The notes under the pieces: model-generated | Databases searched by the model: none | Seen by the model: the letters and a program-made list of their open reading frames with translations, nothing else | What the model was told of the DNA's origin: nothing | Source: Kribbella caucasensis | GTDB taxonomy: Bacteria > Actinomycetota > Actinomycetes > Propionibacteriales > Kribbellaceae | Direction of reading: 5' to 3' | DNA: 64,000 nt | Assembly (NCBI RefSeq): GCF_004361855.1 | Contig: NZ_SNWQ01000020.1 | Coordinates: 122,133-186,132 of the forward strand | Program-made: the position numbers and the translations under genes | Shown here: positions 34,536 to 43,480 of the stretch, piece by piece | How the letters are laid out: each line of letters starts with the position of its first letter | Position numbering within the stretch: the first letter of the stretch is position 1

Positions 34536-35165
34536 GTGAACCTCAACGGGCTGGTGGATCGGTTCGGCGCGCATGATGCCGAGCCGATCCACGTCGGTTT
34601 CTCCGGTGCCACCGTCATTCGGTTGCATCGGGCAACTGAACGAGTCTTCTACAAGGCCGGCGAGGGTGTCGCCGACGAGGCGGACCGGCTGGAGTGGCTC
34701 GGCGGGACGGGCTTCCCTTGTCCGCGGCTGCTCGATCGGGGCGACGACTGGATGCTCACCGCGGAACTCCCCGGCCGGGACGCGTCGCAACCCTGGAGTG
34801 CCGCGGACCGACCGGCCGTACTCACCGCGATGGCCGAGGGCTTGCGGCAGCTGGACGCGTTGGCCGCCTGCCCCTTCCCGTCGCCCTTCCCCGGCCCGGC
34901 CGACGCGGTGACGCATGGGGACTACTGCGCCCCGAACGTCTTCATCGATCCAGCCACGCTGCGCTTCACCGGCGTACTGGACGTCGGTGCACTTGGCGCC
35001 AATGATCGGTACGTCGACCTCGCGCTGATGTACAAGAGCCTGGCCGGCAATCTCAACCCCCAGTACGGCGGACCGTCGGCGGCACGCTCCTTCGTACAGC
35101 AATACGGCGCCGACCCCGAAGACCCGCGCATCAAGTACTACATCGACCTCGACAACAACAGTTAG
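34536..35165 (+). CDS. Aminoglycoside phosphotransferase-family kinase
   Basis: The 209-residue protein starts with GTG directly after the chitinase TGA. It shows an ATP-lobe Lys in RVFYKAGEGVADEADRLEWLGG, the catalytic loop VTHGDYCAPNVFID and the metal-binding Asp in GVLDVGALGANDRYVDLAL. The layout is of APH(3')-type small-molecule kinases, but it is shorter than the usual 260 residues and the C-terminal aminoglycoside-binding part is reduced. It may phosphorylate a sugar or another small molecule, or confer resistance; the link to the chitinase could be incidental. Confidence 0.8.
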   Translation: MNLNGLVDRFGAHDAEPIHVGFSGATVIRLHRATERVFYKAGEGVADEADRLEWLGGTGFPCPRLLDRGDDWMLTAELPGRDASQPWSAADRPAVLTAMAEGLRQLDALAACPFPSPFPGPADAVTHGDYCAPNVFIDPATLRFTGVLDVGALGANDRYVDLALMYKSLAGNLNPQYGGPSAARSFVQQYGADPEDPRIKYYIDLDNNS

Positions 35166-35929
35166 GCCACCGCACTCAACCAGAAGCGGTGGCTGATGGA
35201 GTGGAGTTCGCCGCGGGTGTGGAGTTCGGCGAACTTGTCGTGCATCGCCGAGCGGTCGAGTTCGGGGACCGACCAGGGGATCGTCCGCAGGTAGGCGATC
35301 AGCGCGGCGATGTCAGTGAACCGGGCGGCCGGCCGCTCCTCGCCAGAGCCGGTCACCCGGAGTCCGCCGGCCTCGGTCTGGCGGATCGCCTCGGCCAGGT
35401 CCCAGCCCTCCGGCTCGGTGTCGAGGCCGAGTAGCGCGCGCACCGACGCGGTCTCGTCGGACCCGACCTGCTGGGTGACGAACCGCCCGCCCGGCTTGAG
35501 CACCCGGCGCACCTCCTCCGGATCGAACGCGTCGTGCAGCGACAACACCACGTCGTACGACGAATCCCTGAACGGCAACCCGGTACGCCGGGCCTCGGTC
35601 GGCCGCGTGTTCTCCCGGGCGCCACCGGCAACGACCAGATGGATCCCGCGAGGCACCAAAGTCTGCACGGCCGCCGGGACGGTCGCCATCCACTCCTCGG
35701 TCGCGACCGTCAGCGGTGGCAACCCCGGTAACTCCGCGAGTTTCCCGCCCTCACCCGTCCCGAGATCCAGCGCCGCCGACGCGCCCTGCAACGCCGGATC
35801 GGTCAACCCAGCCCACGTCCACGAGGTCGCGCCCGCCCGGTACCGCCCGGTCAGGAACCCAGCACCCCAGTGGGCCTCGACGTCCACCCCGAAGCCCTCA
35901 TCCAGCAACTCCTCGAAAGACAAAGACAT
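35162..35929 (-). CDS. Class I SAM-dependent methyltransferase
   Basis: The 255-residue protein has motif I ALDLGTGEGGKLAEL, the post-I ATEEW position, the motif IV region LPFRDSSYDVVLSLHDAFD and motif V EEVRRVLKPGGRFVTQQVG. The pattern fits small-molecule (RebM/Coq5-like) methyltransferases. The start is ATG 35929 (MSLSFEELLDEGFG). Its TAA overlaps the TAG of the converging phosphotransferase gene by four bases, leaving no room for a terminator. Confidence 0.85.
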   Translation of the reverse strand: MSLSFEELLDEGFGVDVEAHWGAGFLTGRYRAGATSWTWAGLTDPALQGASAALDLGTGEGGKLAELPGLPPLTVATEEWMATVPAAVQTLVPRGIHLVVAGGARENTRPTEARRTGLPFRDSSYDVVLSLHDAFDPEEVRRVLKPGGRFVTQQVGSDETASVRALLGLDTEPEGWDLAEAIRQTEAGGLRVTGSGEERPAARFTDIAALIAYLRTIPWSVPELDRSAMHDKFAELHTRGELHSISHRFWLSAVA

Positions 35930-36034
35930 GCACCCATGTCTAACACGCGGCTGGCGGGTCGTTTCGCCCATGCGGGGTCGTTGCGCCGCTGGCATGTTGT
36001 AGCCCGTCAGCGGCGCAAAGGCTGGCAGTGGTGC

Positions 36035-37021
36035 CTAGTCGGATTCCTGGAGGGTGGTGGGGGCGTTGTGGACGGCGGGGATGGTGCCTAGGCGGCCGGC
36101 CTGGAAGTCTTCGAAGGCCTGGATGACCTCGGCGCGGGTGTTCATCACGAACGGGCCGGCCATCGCGATCGACTCGCGGATCGGGCGGCCGCCGAGGACG
36201 AGCACCTCGAGGTTCGGTTCGGCCTGCGGCTGGGAGGCGGCCGCCGCCGTACGCAGGGTGTCGCCGTGGCCGAAGACGGCCAGCTGGCCCTTGCGGATCG
36301 GGCGACGGTCGGTGCCGACCGTGCCCTGACCAGCCAGGACGTAGACGAGCGCGTTGTATTCCGGCTGCCAAGGCAGCACCAGCTCCGCACCAGGGCTGAC
36401 TGTCGCGTGCACCAACGTGATCGGCGTGTGCGTCGAGCCCGGGCCGTCGTGCCCGTCGACGGAGCCCGCGATCACCCGGATCAGCGCGCCGCCGTCCTCC
36501 GTAGACAACAGAGCTGAGTCGCCACCGCGGATGTCCTGGTAGCGAGGAGCGGCCCACTTCAACGATTTCGGCAAGTTCACCCAGAGCTGGATGCCGTGGA
36601 ACAGGCCGCCGCTCACGACGAGGTGCTCCGGCGGGGCCTCGATGTGCAAGAGTCCGCTGCCGGCCGTCATCCACTGGGTGTCGCCGTTGGAGATCACGCC
36701 GCCACCGCCGTTGGAGTCCTGGTGCTCCATGATCCCGTCGAGGATGTACGTCACGGTCTCGAAGCCGCGATGTGGATGCCACGGCGTCCCCTTCGGCTCG
36801 CCTGGCGCGTAGTCCACCTCGCCCATCTGGTCCATGTGGATGAACGGGTCCAGGTCGCGCAGGTCGACGCCTGCGAAGGCGCGTCGTACCGGGAAGCCCT
36901 CGCCTTCGAAGCCGCTCGGGGCCGAGGTGACGGACTTCACCGCCCGCTCGGTCGCGACAGCCGGATCGGGCTGGTGGATGCGGGGCAACACAGTGATGTC
37001 GCTGACGGTCACGGCCGGCAT
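36035..37021 (-). CDS. Pirin family protein
   Basis: The 328-residue bicupin has the pirin signature: FVRRAFAG-like FPVRRAFAGVDLRDLDPFIHMDQMGEVDYAPGEPKGTPWHPHRGFETVTYILDG cannot be quoted in full, but the key metal ligands are the His residues of HPHRGFE and the later His-Glu pair in LLHIEAPPEH. Bacterial pirins bind Fe(II) and some oxidise flavonoids or modulate metabolic enzymes. ATG 37021 follows GAGGAG. An operator-like palindrome overlaps the promoter region directly upstream. Confidence 0.92.
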   Translation of the reverse strand: MPAVTVSDITVLPRIHQPDPAVATERAVKSVTSAPSGFEGEGFPVRRAFAGVDLRDLDPFIHMDQMGEVDYAPGEPKGTPWHPHRGFETVTYILDGIMEHQDSNGGGGVISNGDTQWMTAGSGLLHIEAPPEHLVVSGGLFHGIQLWVNLPKSLKWAAPRYQDIRGGDSALLSTEDGGALIRVIAGSVDGHDGPGSTHTPITLVHATVSPGAELVLPWQPEYNALVYVLAGQGTVGTDRRPIRKGQLAVFGHGDTLRTAAAASQPQAEPNLEVLVLGGRPIRESIAMAGPFVMNTRAEVIQAFEDFQAGRLGTIPAVHNAPTTLQESD

Positions 37022-37038
37022 GGCAAGCTCCTCGCTCG

Positions 37039-37060
37039 GGTAGTTCAAGAATAAACTACC
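37039..37060. promoter_or_regulatory. Operator-like palindrome upstream of pirin gene
   Basis: GGTAGTT (37039-37045) and AACTACC (37054-37060) form a perfect 7-bp inverted repeat with an 8-base A/T-rich spacer, six bases upstream of the Shine-Dalgarno. Size and position suit a MarR- or HxlR-type repressor. The AT-rich stretch stands out in this GC-rich region. Confidence 0.6.
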
Positions 37061-37224
37061 TCGCTCAACAGGGCAACACCGGCGCAAATTCCCGGCGCTG
37101 GTTCCCGGCTCAAGGGTTCACAGCGAGCTCCCAGCCGACTCCCAAGGTCGTCGCAGTCCCGGTCGGCATCGTTCTCGTCAGGACCACCAACGGTCCGGCT
37201 CGCTGCCACGACTGGAGACGATCG

Positions 37225-39134
37225 ATGACCACTCTCCTTGCCCCGCCGGAGACCGGCGCGAAGACCGCCGGGCCGGCCGCCCCGCCTGCCGCTCCGCCGC
37301 CAGGCCGGCTACGCCGCCTCATCCGCGGACCGGCCAGCCAGGCGGCGTACGTCCGTCCGGCCGCATTGGCGCTCCTCGTCGGCACCGCGTTCCTCTACCT
37401 GTGGAACCTGACCGCTTCGGGATACGGCAACACGTTCTACGCCGCCGCCGAGCTGGCCGGGACGCAGAGCTGGAAGGCGTGGCTGTTCGGTTCGCTGGAC
37501 GCGGGCAACGTGATCACGGTCGACAAGCCGCCGGGCGCGCTCTGGGTCGCCACCGCGTTCGCGCGGATCTTCGGGTTCAACAGCTTCACCGTGCTGGCTC
37601 CGCAGGCGTTCATGGGCATCGCCGCGGTCGGCCTGCTGTACGCAACGGTCAAGCGGACGTCCGGTCCCGTGGCCGGTCTGATCGCCGGTACTGCGCTGGC
37701 CGTCACCCCGGCCGCCGTCTTGATGTTCCGGTTCAACAACCCGGACGCGCTGCTCGTGCTCCTGATGGTCGCAGCGGCGTACTGCGTGGTCCGGGCGATC
37801 GAGAAGGCCGGGTGGAAGTGGCTCGCGCTGGCCGGGGTCGCGATCGGATTCGCCTTCCTGACCAAGATGATGCAGGCGTTCCTGGTCCTGCCCGCTTTCG
37901 CACTGGTCTACCTGATAGCGGCACCGACGTCGGTACGCAAGCGACTTGTGCACCTCTTCGGCGCGCTGGTCTCGGTGATCGTCAGCGCAGGCTGGTACAT
38001 CGCGTTGGTCGAGCTCTGGCCGGCCTCGAGCCGTCCGTACATCGGTGGTTCGACGAACAACTCCCTGCTGGAGCTTGCCCTCGGCTACAACGGGCTGAGC
38101 CGCATCCTCGGCGGCGCCGGCAACGGCGGCGGTGGTGGGGGAGCAACACCAACACCGGATTCGGCGGCAGCGCCGGCCTGACCCGGATGTTCAACGACTC
38201 CTTCGGTACCGAGATCTCCTGGTTGCTCCCGGCCGCACTGATCGCCCTTGTCGGCGGCCTGTGGTTGACGCGTCGCGCGCCGCGGACCGATCTGCCTCGC
38301 GCCGGTCTGGTGTTGTGGGGCGGCTGGCTGATCGTCACCGCTCTGGTGTTCAGCTACATGAGCGGTACGACGCACGCGTACTACGCGGTCGCGCTGGCGC
38401 CGGCGATCGCCGGGCTGATCGGGATGGTCGTGCACCTCGGCTGGAAGCACCGGAAGGAGTGGCCGGCCCGGCTGACGCTGGCGGCGATGCTCGCGGCCAC
38501 GGGTGTCTGGGATTACGTCCTGCTCGACCGGACGCCGGACTTCCTGCCCTGGTTGAAGTTCATCGTCCTTGGCGTCGGCGTTGTCGGTGCACTGCTTCTG
38601 CTGGCCGGCGGTCGTCGATTGGTCCCGGCTGTGGTTCTCTCGGTGGTCCTCGCGCTCGGGCTCGGCACCTCGGCGTACGCGATCTCGACGGCGAGCCAGA
38701 CCCATAGCGGTTCCATCCCGACCTCGGGTCCGAGCAGCAGCTCGATGGGCGGTGGCGGTGGAGGCACTCGGCCAAGCGGTGGTGGCGACGGCGGTGGCGG
38801 TGGCGACCGGAGCAGCAGCAGTGAGTTGACCGAGTTGCTGTCGAACACGACGACGACCTGGGCGGCGGCCACCAGCGGTTCGCAGTCCGCGGCCACTCTG
38901 GAACTCGCCAGCGGCAAGGCTGTCATCGCCATCGGCGGCTGGAGCGGCAGCGACGATGCGCCGACGCTGGCCCAGTTCCAGCAGTGGGTTGCCGAGGGCA
39001 AGATCTCCTACTACATCGCCAGTGGTCAGGGCGGTGGCGGCCGGGGCGGATCGAGCGAGATCCAGACCTGGGTCGAGGCGAACTACACCGCGACGACGGT
39101 CGGCAACAGCACCGTCTACAGGCTGATCTCGTAG
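37225..39134 (+). pseudogene. GT39-type glycosyltransferase with a frameshift at a G5 run
   Basis: The first frame (37225-38181) encodes a membrane N-terminal half with GNTFYAAAELAGTQSWKAW and VDKPPGALWVATAFARIFGFNSF, typical of ArnT/PMT-like GT39 enzymes (YkcB type). At 38137-38141 a run of five G lies in a Gly-rich linker; after it the protein continues one base out of frame with SNTNTGFGGSAGLTRMFN, further membrane segments, a Gly/Ser-rich linker and the C-terminal IAIGGWSGSD domain, ending at 39134. One missing G (or a -1 slip) restores a protein of about 636 residues. It may be a sequencing error, true mutation or slippage site. Confidence 0.8.
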
Positions 39135-39150
39135 CCCAGCTCCCCCAACG

Positions 39151-39226
39151 GTTCATTCGTCGCGTTTTCACCCGGCTCGCCCTCTCCGGGCAGCACTCTC
39201 AGCGGGTGAAAACGCGACGAATGAAC
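39151..39226. terminator. Long inverted repeat, bidirectional terminator
   Basis: A perfect 24-bp inverted repeat (39151-39174 with 39203-39226) surrounds a 28-base loop, between the converging GT39 and MMPL genes. Its runs of four T and four A are unusual for the region. Confidence 0.75.
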
Positions 39227-39239
39227 GAGGGAGCGGGTG

Positions 39240-41414
39240 TCAGTCGACGCTGACCAGTTCCTTGTCCTCGGCCGGTGGCGCCTTGTCGACCCGCAGGTTC
39301 TCGCCCTCGATGTCGACCTTGGGCATCCGGTCGAGCCACTTCGGGAAGAACCAGGCGCGATCACCGAGCAGGGTGAGCACCGCCGGTACCAACGTCATCC
39401 GGACGACGAACGCATCGATCAGCACGCCGATCGTCAACCCGAAACCGATCGCCTTGATGATCGGGTCGTGCACCAGGATGAAGCCGCTGAACACCGCCGC
39501 CATGATCAGCGCGGCCGCGGTCACCACCCGGGCGCCGTGACCGACCCCGGCGATGGTCGCCTCGGTCGCGTGCTCGCCGTGCACGAACTCCTCGCGCACC
39601 CGGGACACGATGAACACCTCGTAGTCCATCGCCAGCCCGAACAGCACGCCCATCATGATGATCGGCAGGAAGCTGACCAGCGGCCCCGGTGAGTCGACCC
39701 CGAGCAGTTCGGCGCCCCAGCCCAGCTGGAACACCGCGACCGTGATCCCGAATGTCGCCCCGATGGTCAACAGGAACCCGAGCGTCGCCTTCAGTGGCAC
39801 CAGGATCGACCGGAACGCGAGCATCAACAGCAGGAACGACAACCCGATCACGACCAGCAGGTACGTCGGGAGCGCGGCGGTCAACTTGTTCGACACGTCC
39901 ACGCCTACCGCCGTGTTCCCGGTGACGGAGATCGACTCGTTCCCCTGCGCCAGCGGGTGGATCGCGTCCCGCAGGTTCTTCACCAGGTCCGCGGTCTCCT
40001 CGGTCGCCGGACCACTGGCCGGGACCACGCTCACCAACCGCGTCGATCCATCCGCACTGGCCGGCCCCGGCTGCACCGCGACCACGTCGGCCAATCCCTT
40101 GGCAGACCCCAGGATCTGCTCAGCCAGTACGCCGGACCGCTGCGCGCTGTCGGTCTTCACCACGACGACCAGTGGTCCGTTCGCACCCGGCCCGAAGGCG
40201 GCCGCCGTGAGGTCGTACGCGACTCGCTGGTTCGTCTCGGCCGCGGCGGACGCGCCGTCCGGCAGAGCCAGCCGCATGTCCTGCGTCGGGATCGCCAGGA
40301 CCCCCAGCCCGATGATGCCGACGGCAACGATCGGCACCCGGAACCGCGTCACCAACCGGGCCCAGCGGAAGCCGAACCCCTCGGCAACCGGCACCTTGCC
40401 CGCCGTACGCGCCTTCCGCGGCAGCACCCGGTTGCCGAGGAACCCGAGCATCGCGGGCACCAACGTCAAGGCCACCAGCACCGCGGTCAGCACCGTCGCC
40501 GCCGCGGCGAAGCCCATCGCAGTCAGGAACGGAACGCCCACTAGACTCAACCCGGCCAGGGCGATCACCACGGTCGCACCCGCGAACATCACGGCCGACC
40601 CGGCGGTCGCCGTCGCCCGCGCGACCGATTCCTCGGGATCCAATCCCTCGGCCAACTGCGATCGATGCCGCGAGCTGATGAACAACGCGTAGTCGATACC
40701 GACGGCCAGGCCGAGCATCAGCGCGAGGATCGGCGCGGTCGACGAGACCTCCACGACCGAGGTGACCAGGAACAGACCCGCCATCCCGGCCACGACCCCG
40801 ATCAACGCGGTGAACAACGTCATCCCGGCCGCGACCAGAGAACCGAACGTGACCACCAGCACCACCCCGGCGATCGCGACCCCGATCACCTCGGTAACAC
40901 CGATCTCGGGTGCTCCGCCGACGATCCCACCACCAGGGACGACCTGGAGATCACCGTTGCTCAGCGAGCTCAGCGCGTCGTACGCCTCGGTGGTCTCCTT
41001 GGCCAATTCGTCGGCCGGCTTGGCGAACTGCACGTTCACCAGACCCGTCGTACCGTCGGGGCTGATCGCCTTGCTCGTGAACGGGTCGATCGCGGCGATC
41101 ACCTCCGGCACTTGGCCGACCTTCGCCACGGTCGCGCCGACGGCCGCCTTGACCGTCGGATCCGCGAGCGTCTTCCCGGCCGGCGCCTTCACCACGACGC
41201 TCGCCGACGCTCCGCTGGCCGCCGGGAGATCGCGCTGCAGGGCGTCGAGCGCGCGCTGCGACTCGGTGCCGGGAATCGAGAACGTGTTGGTGGTCCCGCC
41301 GCCGAGCGTCAGTGCGCCGACTCCCAGCAGGACCAGCAGGAAAGTCCAGACCGCGGCGACGAGCCGGCGGCGCTGGTAGGAGAACCGGCCGAGCCGGTAG
41401 AGGAGATTCGCCAT
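39240..41414 (-). CDS. MMPL family RND-type transporter
   Basis: The 724-residue protein has the two-fold MMPL layout: a first membrane helix (LVAAVWTFLLVLLGVGALTL), a periplasmic-type loop of about 150 residues, five helices including MLGLAVGIDYALFISSRHR, then a second helix, a second loop and five helices including GVLFGLAMDYEVFIVSRVRE with the proton-relay Asp residues. Relatives (ActII-3, MmpL) export lipids or antibiotics using the proton gradient. It lies 49 bases downstream of a TetR gene and is probably controlled by it. A GTG at 41435 is an alternative start. Confidence 0.92.
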   Translation of the reverse strand: MANLLYRLGRFSYQRRRLVAAVWTFLLVLLGVGALTLGGGTTNTFSIPGTESQRALDALQRDLPAASGASASVVVKAPAGKTLADPTVKAAVGATVAKVGQVPEVIAAIDPFTSKAISPDGTTGLVNVQFAKPADELAKETTEAYDALSSLSNGDLQVVPGGGIVGGAPEIGVTEVIGVAIAGVVLVVTFGSLVAAGMTLFTALIGVVAGMAGLFLVTSVVEVSSTAPILALMLGLAVGIDYALFISSRHRSQLAEGLDPEESVARATATAGSAVMFAGATVVIALAGLSLVGVPFLTAMGFAAAATVLTAVLVALTLVPAMLGFLGNRVLPRKARTAGKVPVAEGFGFRWARLVTRFRVPIVAVGIIGLGVLAIPTQDMRLALPDGASAAAETNQRVAYDLTAAAFGPGANGPLVVVVKTDSAQRSGVLAEQILGSAKGLADVVAVQPGPASADGSTRLVSVVPASGPATEETADLVKNLRDAIHPLAQGNESISVTGNTAVGVDVSNKLTAALPTYLLVVIGLSFLLLMLAFRSILVPLKATLGFLLTIGATFGITVAVFQLGWGAELLGVDSPGPLVSFLPIIMMGVLFGLAMDYEVFIVSRVREEFVHGEHATEATIAGVGHGARVVTAAALIMAAVFSGFILVHDPIIKAIGFGLTIGVLIDAFVVRMTLVPAVLTLLGDRAWFFPKWLDRMPKVDIEGENLRVDKAPPAEDKELVSVD

Positions 41415-41463
41415 CTGACAAATGCGTCCGTTCACTGGGTTCGAGCGGGAATCCTTGTCGGTA

Positions 41464-42024
41464 CTACGGGCGCCGGGTCGGCTTGCGGAGCAGGCGGTGC
41501 AGCGCGGTGTCGCAGAGTTGGTGGAGCTCGGCGTCGGTGCGTTCGCCGGGATGGCGGCATTCGCCGAGCAGGCCGTTGATCGCGAACGACGCGATGTCGA
41601 TCTCGAGCTGGTCGTCGCTGCCGGCCAGGAACTCGGTGAGCCGGAGACCGTCCTGGACCAGGTCGGCCAGTTCGGGCGTCTCCTCGATGGTCGGCAGGAC
41701 GTCCTGCAGCACGTGGACGAGCCCGCGGAACTGCACCGCGAGGTCGACGAACCGCGAGATCGCCAGCTCCTGCGCCGCCGCGGCGGGGAGCGCCGACACG
41801 TCGGCGAGGAGTTCCTTCAGCGCAACGTGCGAAGGCTCGAGCACCGCCGCAAGCACGGCCGGCTTGCTGTTGAAGTGGTACAGCACGGTCGCCTTCGAAC
41901 AACCGGCTGCTGTGGCGATGTCCTGTAACGAGGTCGCGGAGTACCCGCGACTGGCGAACAGGGCCATCGCCTGCTGCTCGATCTCGCGCCGGGTCCGCTC
42001 CCGGGCGGGGGTGGTGACTGGCAT
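41464..42024 (-). CDS. TetR family transcriptional regulator
   Basis: The 186-residue protein has an N-terminal TetR helix-turn-helix (ALFASRGYSATSLQDIATAAGCSKATVLYHFNSKPAVLAAVLE) at about 20-62 and a helical ligand-binding domain. It lies first in an operon with the MMPL exporter, the usual arrangement for a repressor released by an exported compound. Twin operator-like sites lie just upstream at 42040-42073. Start at ATG 42024 (MPVTTPARE); no Shine-Dalgarno is evident. Confidence 0.92.
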   Translation of the reverse strand: MPVTTPARERTRREIEQQAMALFASRGYSATSLQDIATAAGCSKATVLYHFNSKPAVLAAVLEPSHVALKELLADVSALPAAAAQELAISRFVDLAVQFRGLVHVLQDVLPTIEETPELADLVQDGLRLTEFLAGSDDQLEIDIASFAINGLLGECRHPGERTDAELHQLCDTALHRLLRKPTRRP

Positions 42025-42039
42025 ACCGACGATGATCCC

Positions 42040-42073
42040 GACCGATCGGTCAGGATTCAACCGATCGGTCAGG
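42040..42073. promoter_or_regulatory. Twin TetR-type operators
   Basis: ACCGATCGGTCAGG occurs twice, at 42041-42054 and 42060-42073, 19 bases apart. The first is part of the perfect palindrome GACCGATCGGTC (42040-42051). The sites lie 16-49 bases upstream of the TetR start and probably bind two dimers for autorepression of the TetR-MMPL operon. Confidence 0.7.
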
Positions 42074-42140
42074 TTTGTGGCTCAAGTCACCCGGGTGAGC
42101 GGTTGTGCCGGTCGCGGTTCAAGTGCCTGCCGGTGCGTGG

Positions 42141-42154
42141 CAGACTCGGGCGCG
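42141..42154 (+). promoter_or_regulatory. Leaderless-type -10 box of folD
   Basis: CAGACT at 42141-42146 lies seven bases before the GTG of folD; the same hexamer precedes the gene at 49307. Confidence 0.35.
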
Positions 42155-43017
42155 TGACGGCGGAGATATTGGACGGCAAGGCGACCGCGGCGGCGATCAA
42201 GGACGAGCTGAAGGTGCGGGTGGCCAAGCTCGCCGAGCAGGGCATCGTGCCGGGGCTCGGGACGATCCTGGTCGGCGACGATCCGGGCAGCCGGGCGTAC
42301 GTGGCCGGCAAGCACCGGGACTGCGCGGCGGTCGGGATCGCCTCGATCCAGGTGGAACTGCCGGCGGACACGACCCAGGGCGAGATCGCCGCGAACGTCC
42401 GCGAGCTGAACGAGAACCCGGCCTGTACCGGCTTCATCGTCCAGTTGCCGCTGCCGAAGCACGTCGACACCAACGCGATCCTCGGCCTGATCGACCCGGT
42501 CAAGGATGCGGACGGCCTGCATCCGGTCAGCCTCGGCAAACTCGTCCTCGGTCAGGACGGACCGTTGCCGTGTACCCCGAAGGGCTGCGTCGAACTGCTC
42601 CGCCGGTACGACGTACCGATCGCGGGCGCGCAGGTGGTCGTGATCGGTCGCGGGGTGACCGCCGGCCGGCCGATGGGCCTGCTGTTCACCCGCAAGTCCG
42701 AGAACGCGACCGTCACCCAGTGCCACACCGGCACCCGCGACCTCGCCTCGGTGGTGCGGACCGGCGACATCGTGATCGCGGCCGCCGGATCGGCGGGGCT
42801 GATCACCGCCGACATGGTCAAACCGGGTGCGGTCCTGCTCGACGTCGGCACCAGCCGCAGCTCCGAGGGCAAGATCGTCGGCGACATCGACCCTGCCGCC
42901 CGTGAGGTGGCCGGCTGGATCGCCCCGATGCCTGGCGGTATCGGCCCGATGACCCGGGCGATGCTGCTCACCAACGTGGTCGAGGCCGCCGAAGCCGCGG
43001 CCGGGCCGATCCGGTGA
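42154..43017 (+). CDS. folD: Methylenetetrahydrofolate dehydrogenase / cyclohydrolase
   Basis: The 287-residue bifunctional enzyme interconverts methylene-, methenyl- and formyl-THF. Marks are the catalytic Lys in SRAYVAGKHRDCAAVG, FIVQLPLPKHVD, the DADGLHPVSLGKL and PCTPKGCVELL blocks, the NADP loop VVIGRGVTAGRPMGLL and PMPGGIGPMTRAMLL. Its start is GTG 42154. It supplies 10-formyl-THF to PurN and PurH. Its stop overlaps the DUF3017 start. Confidence 0.96.
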   Translation: MTAEILDGKATAAAIKDELKVRVAKLAEQGIVPGLGTILVGDDPGSRAYVAGKHRDCAAVGIASIQVELPADTTQGEIAANVRELNENPACTGFIVQLPLPKHVDTNAILGLIDPVKDADGLHPVSLGKLVLGQDGPLPCTPKGCVELLRRYDVPIAGAQVVVIGRGVTAGRPMGLLFTRKSENATVTQCHTGTRDLASVVRTGDIVIAAAGSAGLITADMVKPGAVLLDVGTSRSSEGKIVGDIDPAAREVAGWIAPMPGGIGPMTRAMLLTNVVEAAEAAAGPIR

Positions 43018-43286
43018 TGGCGGGCGCGGCCGAGCGGCGTACCGAGTGGCCGTTGGGATTGGCGGGTGTGGTCGCCGTCGCCGGGCTGGTGATCCTGACC
43101 TTCTACGACTGGCGCAACGGCGTGCTGATCTTCGCCGGCGGCGTGCTCCTCGCCGGCCTGCTGCGCGGCGTCCTCAGTGACACGGCCGCCGGCCTGCTGC
43201 ACGTCCGCGGCCGCATGTTCGACACCCTCCTCCTGCTCGGCGTCGGCGCGTCGATCCTCCTGCTGGGCCTGATCGTCCCCAATTGA
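43017..43286 (+). CDS. DUF3017 small membrane protein
   Basis: The 89-residue protein has three hydrophobic segments (LGLAGVVAVAGLVILTFY, GVLIFAGGVLLAGLLRGVL, FDTLLLLGVGASILLLGLIV). DUF3017 proteins follow folD in many actinobacteria; the function is unknown. ATG 43017 overlaps the folD TGA; GTG 43014 is an alternative in-frame start. Confidence 0.9.
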   Translation: MAGAAERRTEWPLGLAGVVAVAGLVILTFYDWRNGVLIFAGGVLLAGLLRGVLSDTAAGLLHVRGRMFDTLLLLGVGASILLLGLIVPN

Positions 43287-43291
43287 CCTCC

Positions 43292-43307
43292 CTGCCCGAA
43301 CGGGCAG
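43292..43307. terminator. Short hairpin after DUF3017
   Basis: CTGCCCG and CGGGCAG pair around two bases (an effective four-base loop after opening one pair). A second small hairpin, GCCTC/GAGGC, lies at 43312-43326. Confidence 0.45.
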
Positions 43308-43480
43308 TGATCGCCTCCCGTTGAGGCCACAACCTTTCCAAGCTAGTTGAAGTGGTTGCCGATGACCTCGATCTCGGGTTATGCATACCGAGTATGTAGA
43401 ACGGTTCGTGGTGGTCTGGCTCCGCAGTGTGAGGACAGCCGGTCTGCCTTCTGGTGAGGACATCAAGGAGGGGACATCTC

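Noticed and set aside
33243..35102. 619-codon minus-strand frame opposite chitinase and phosphotransferase
   Set aside because: It spans two real genes in antisense and has shadow-like composition.
34536..35165. Aminoglycoside resistance gene
   Set aside because: The kinase motifs are clear but the protein is short with a reduced substrate-binding end; resistance cannot be claimed.
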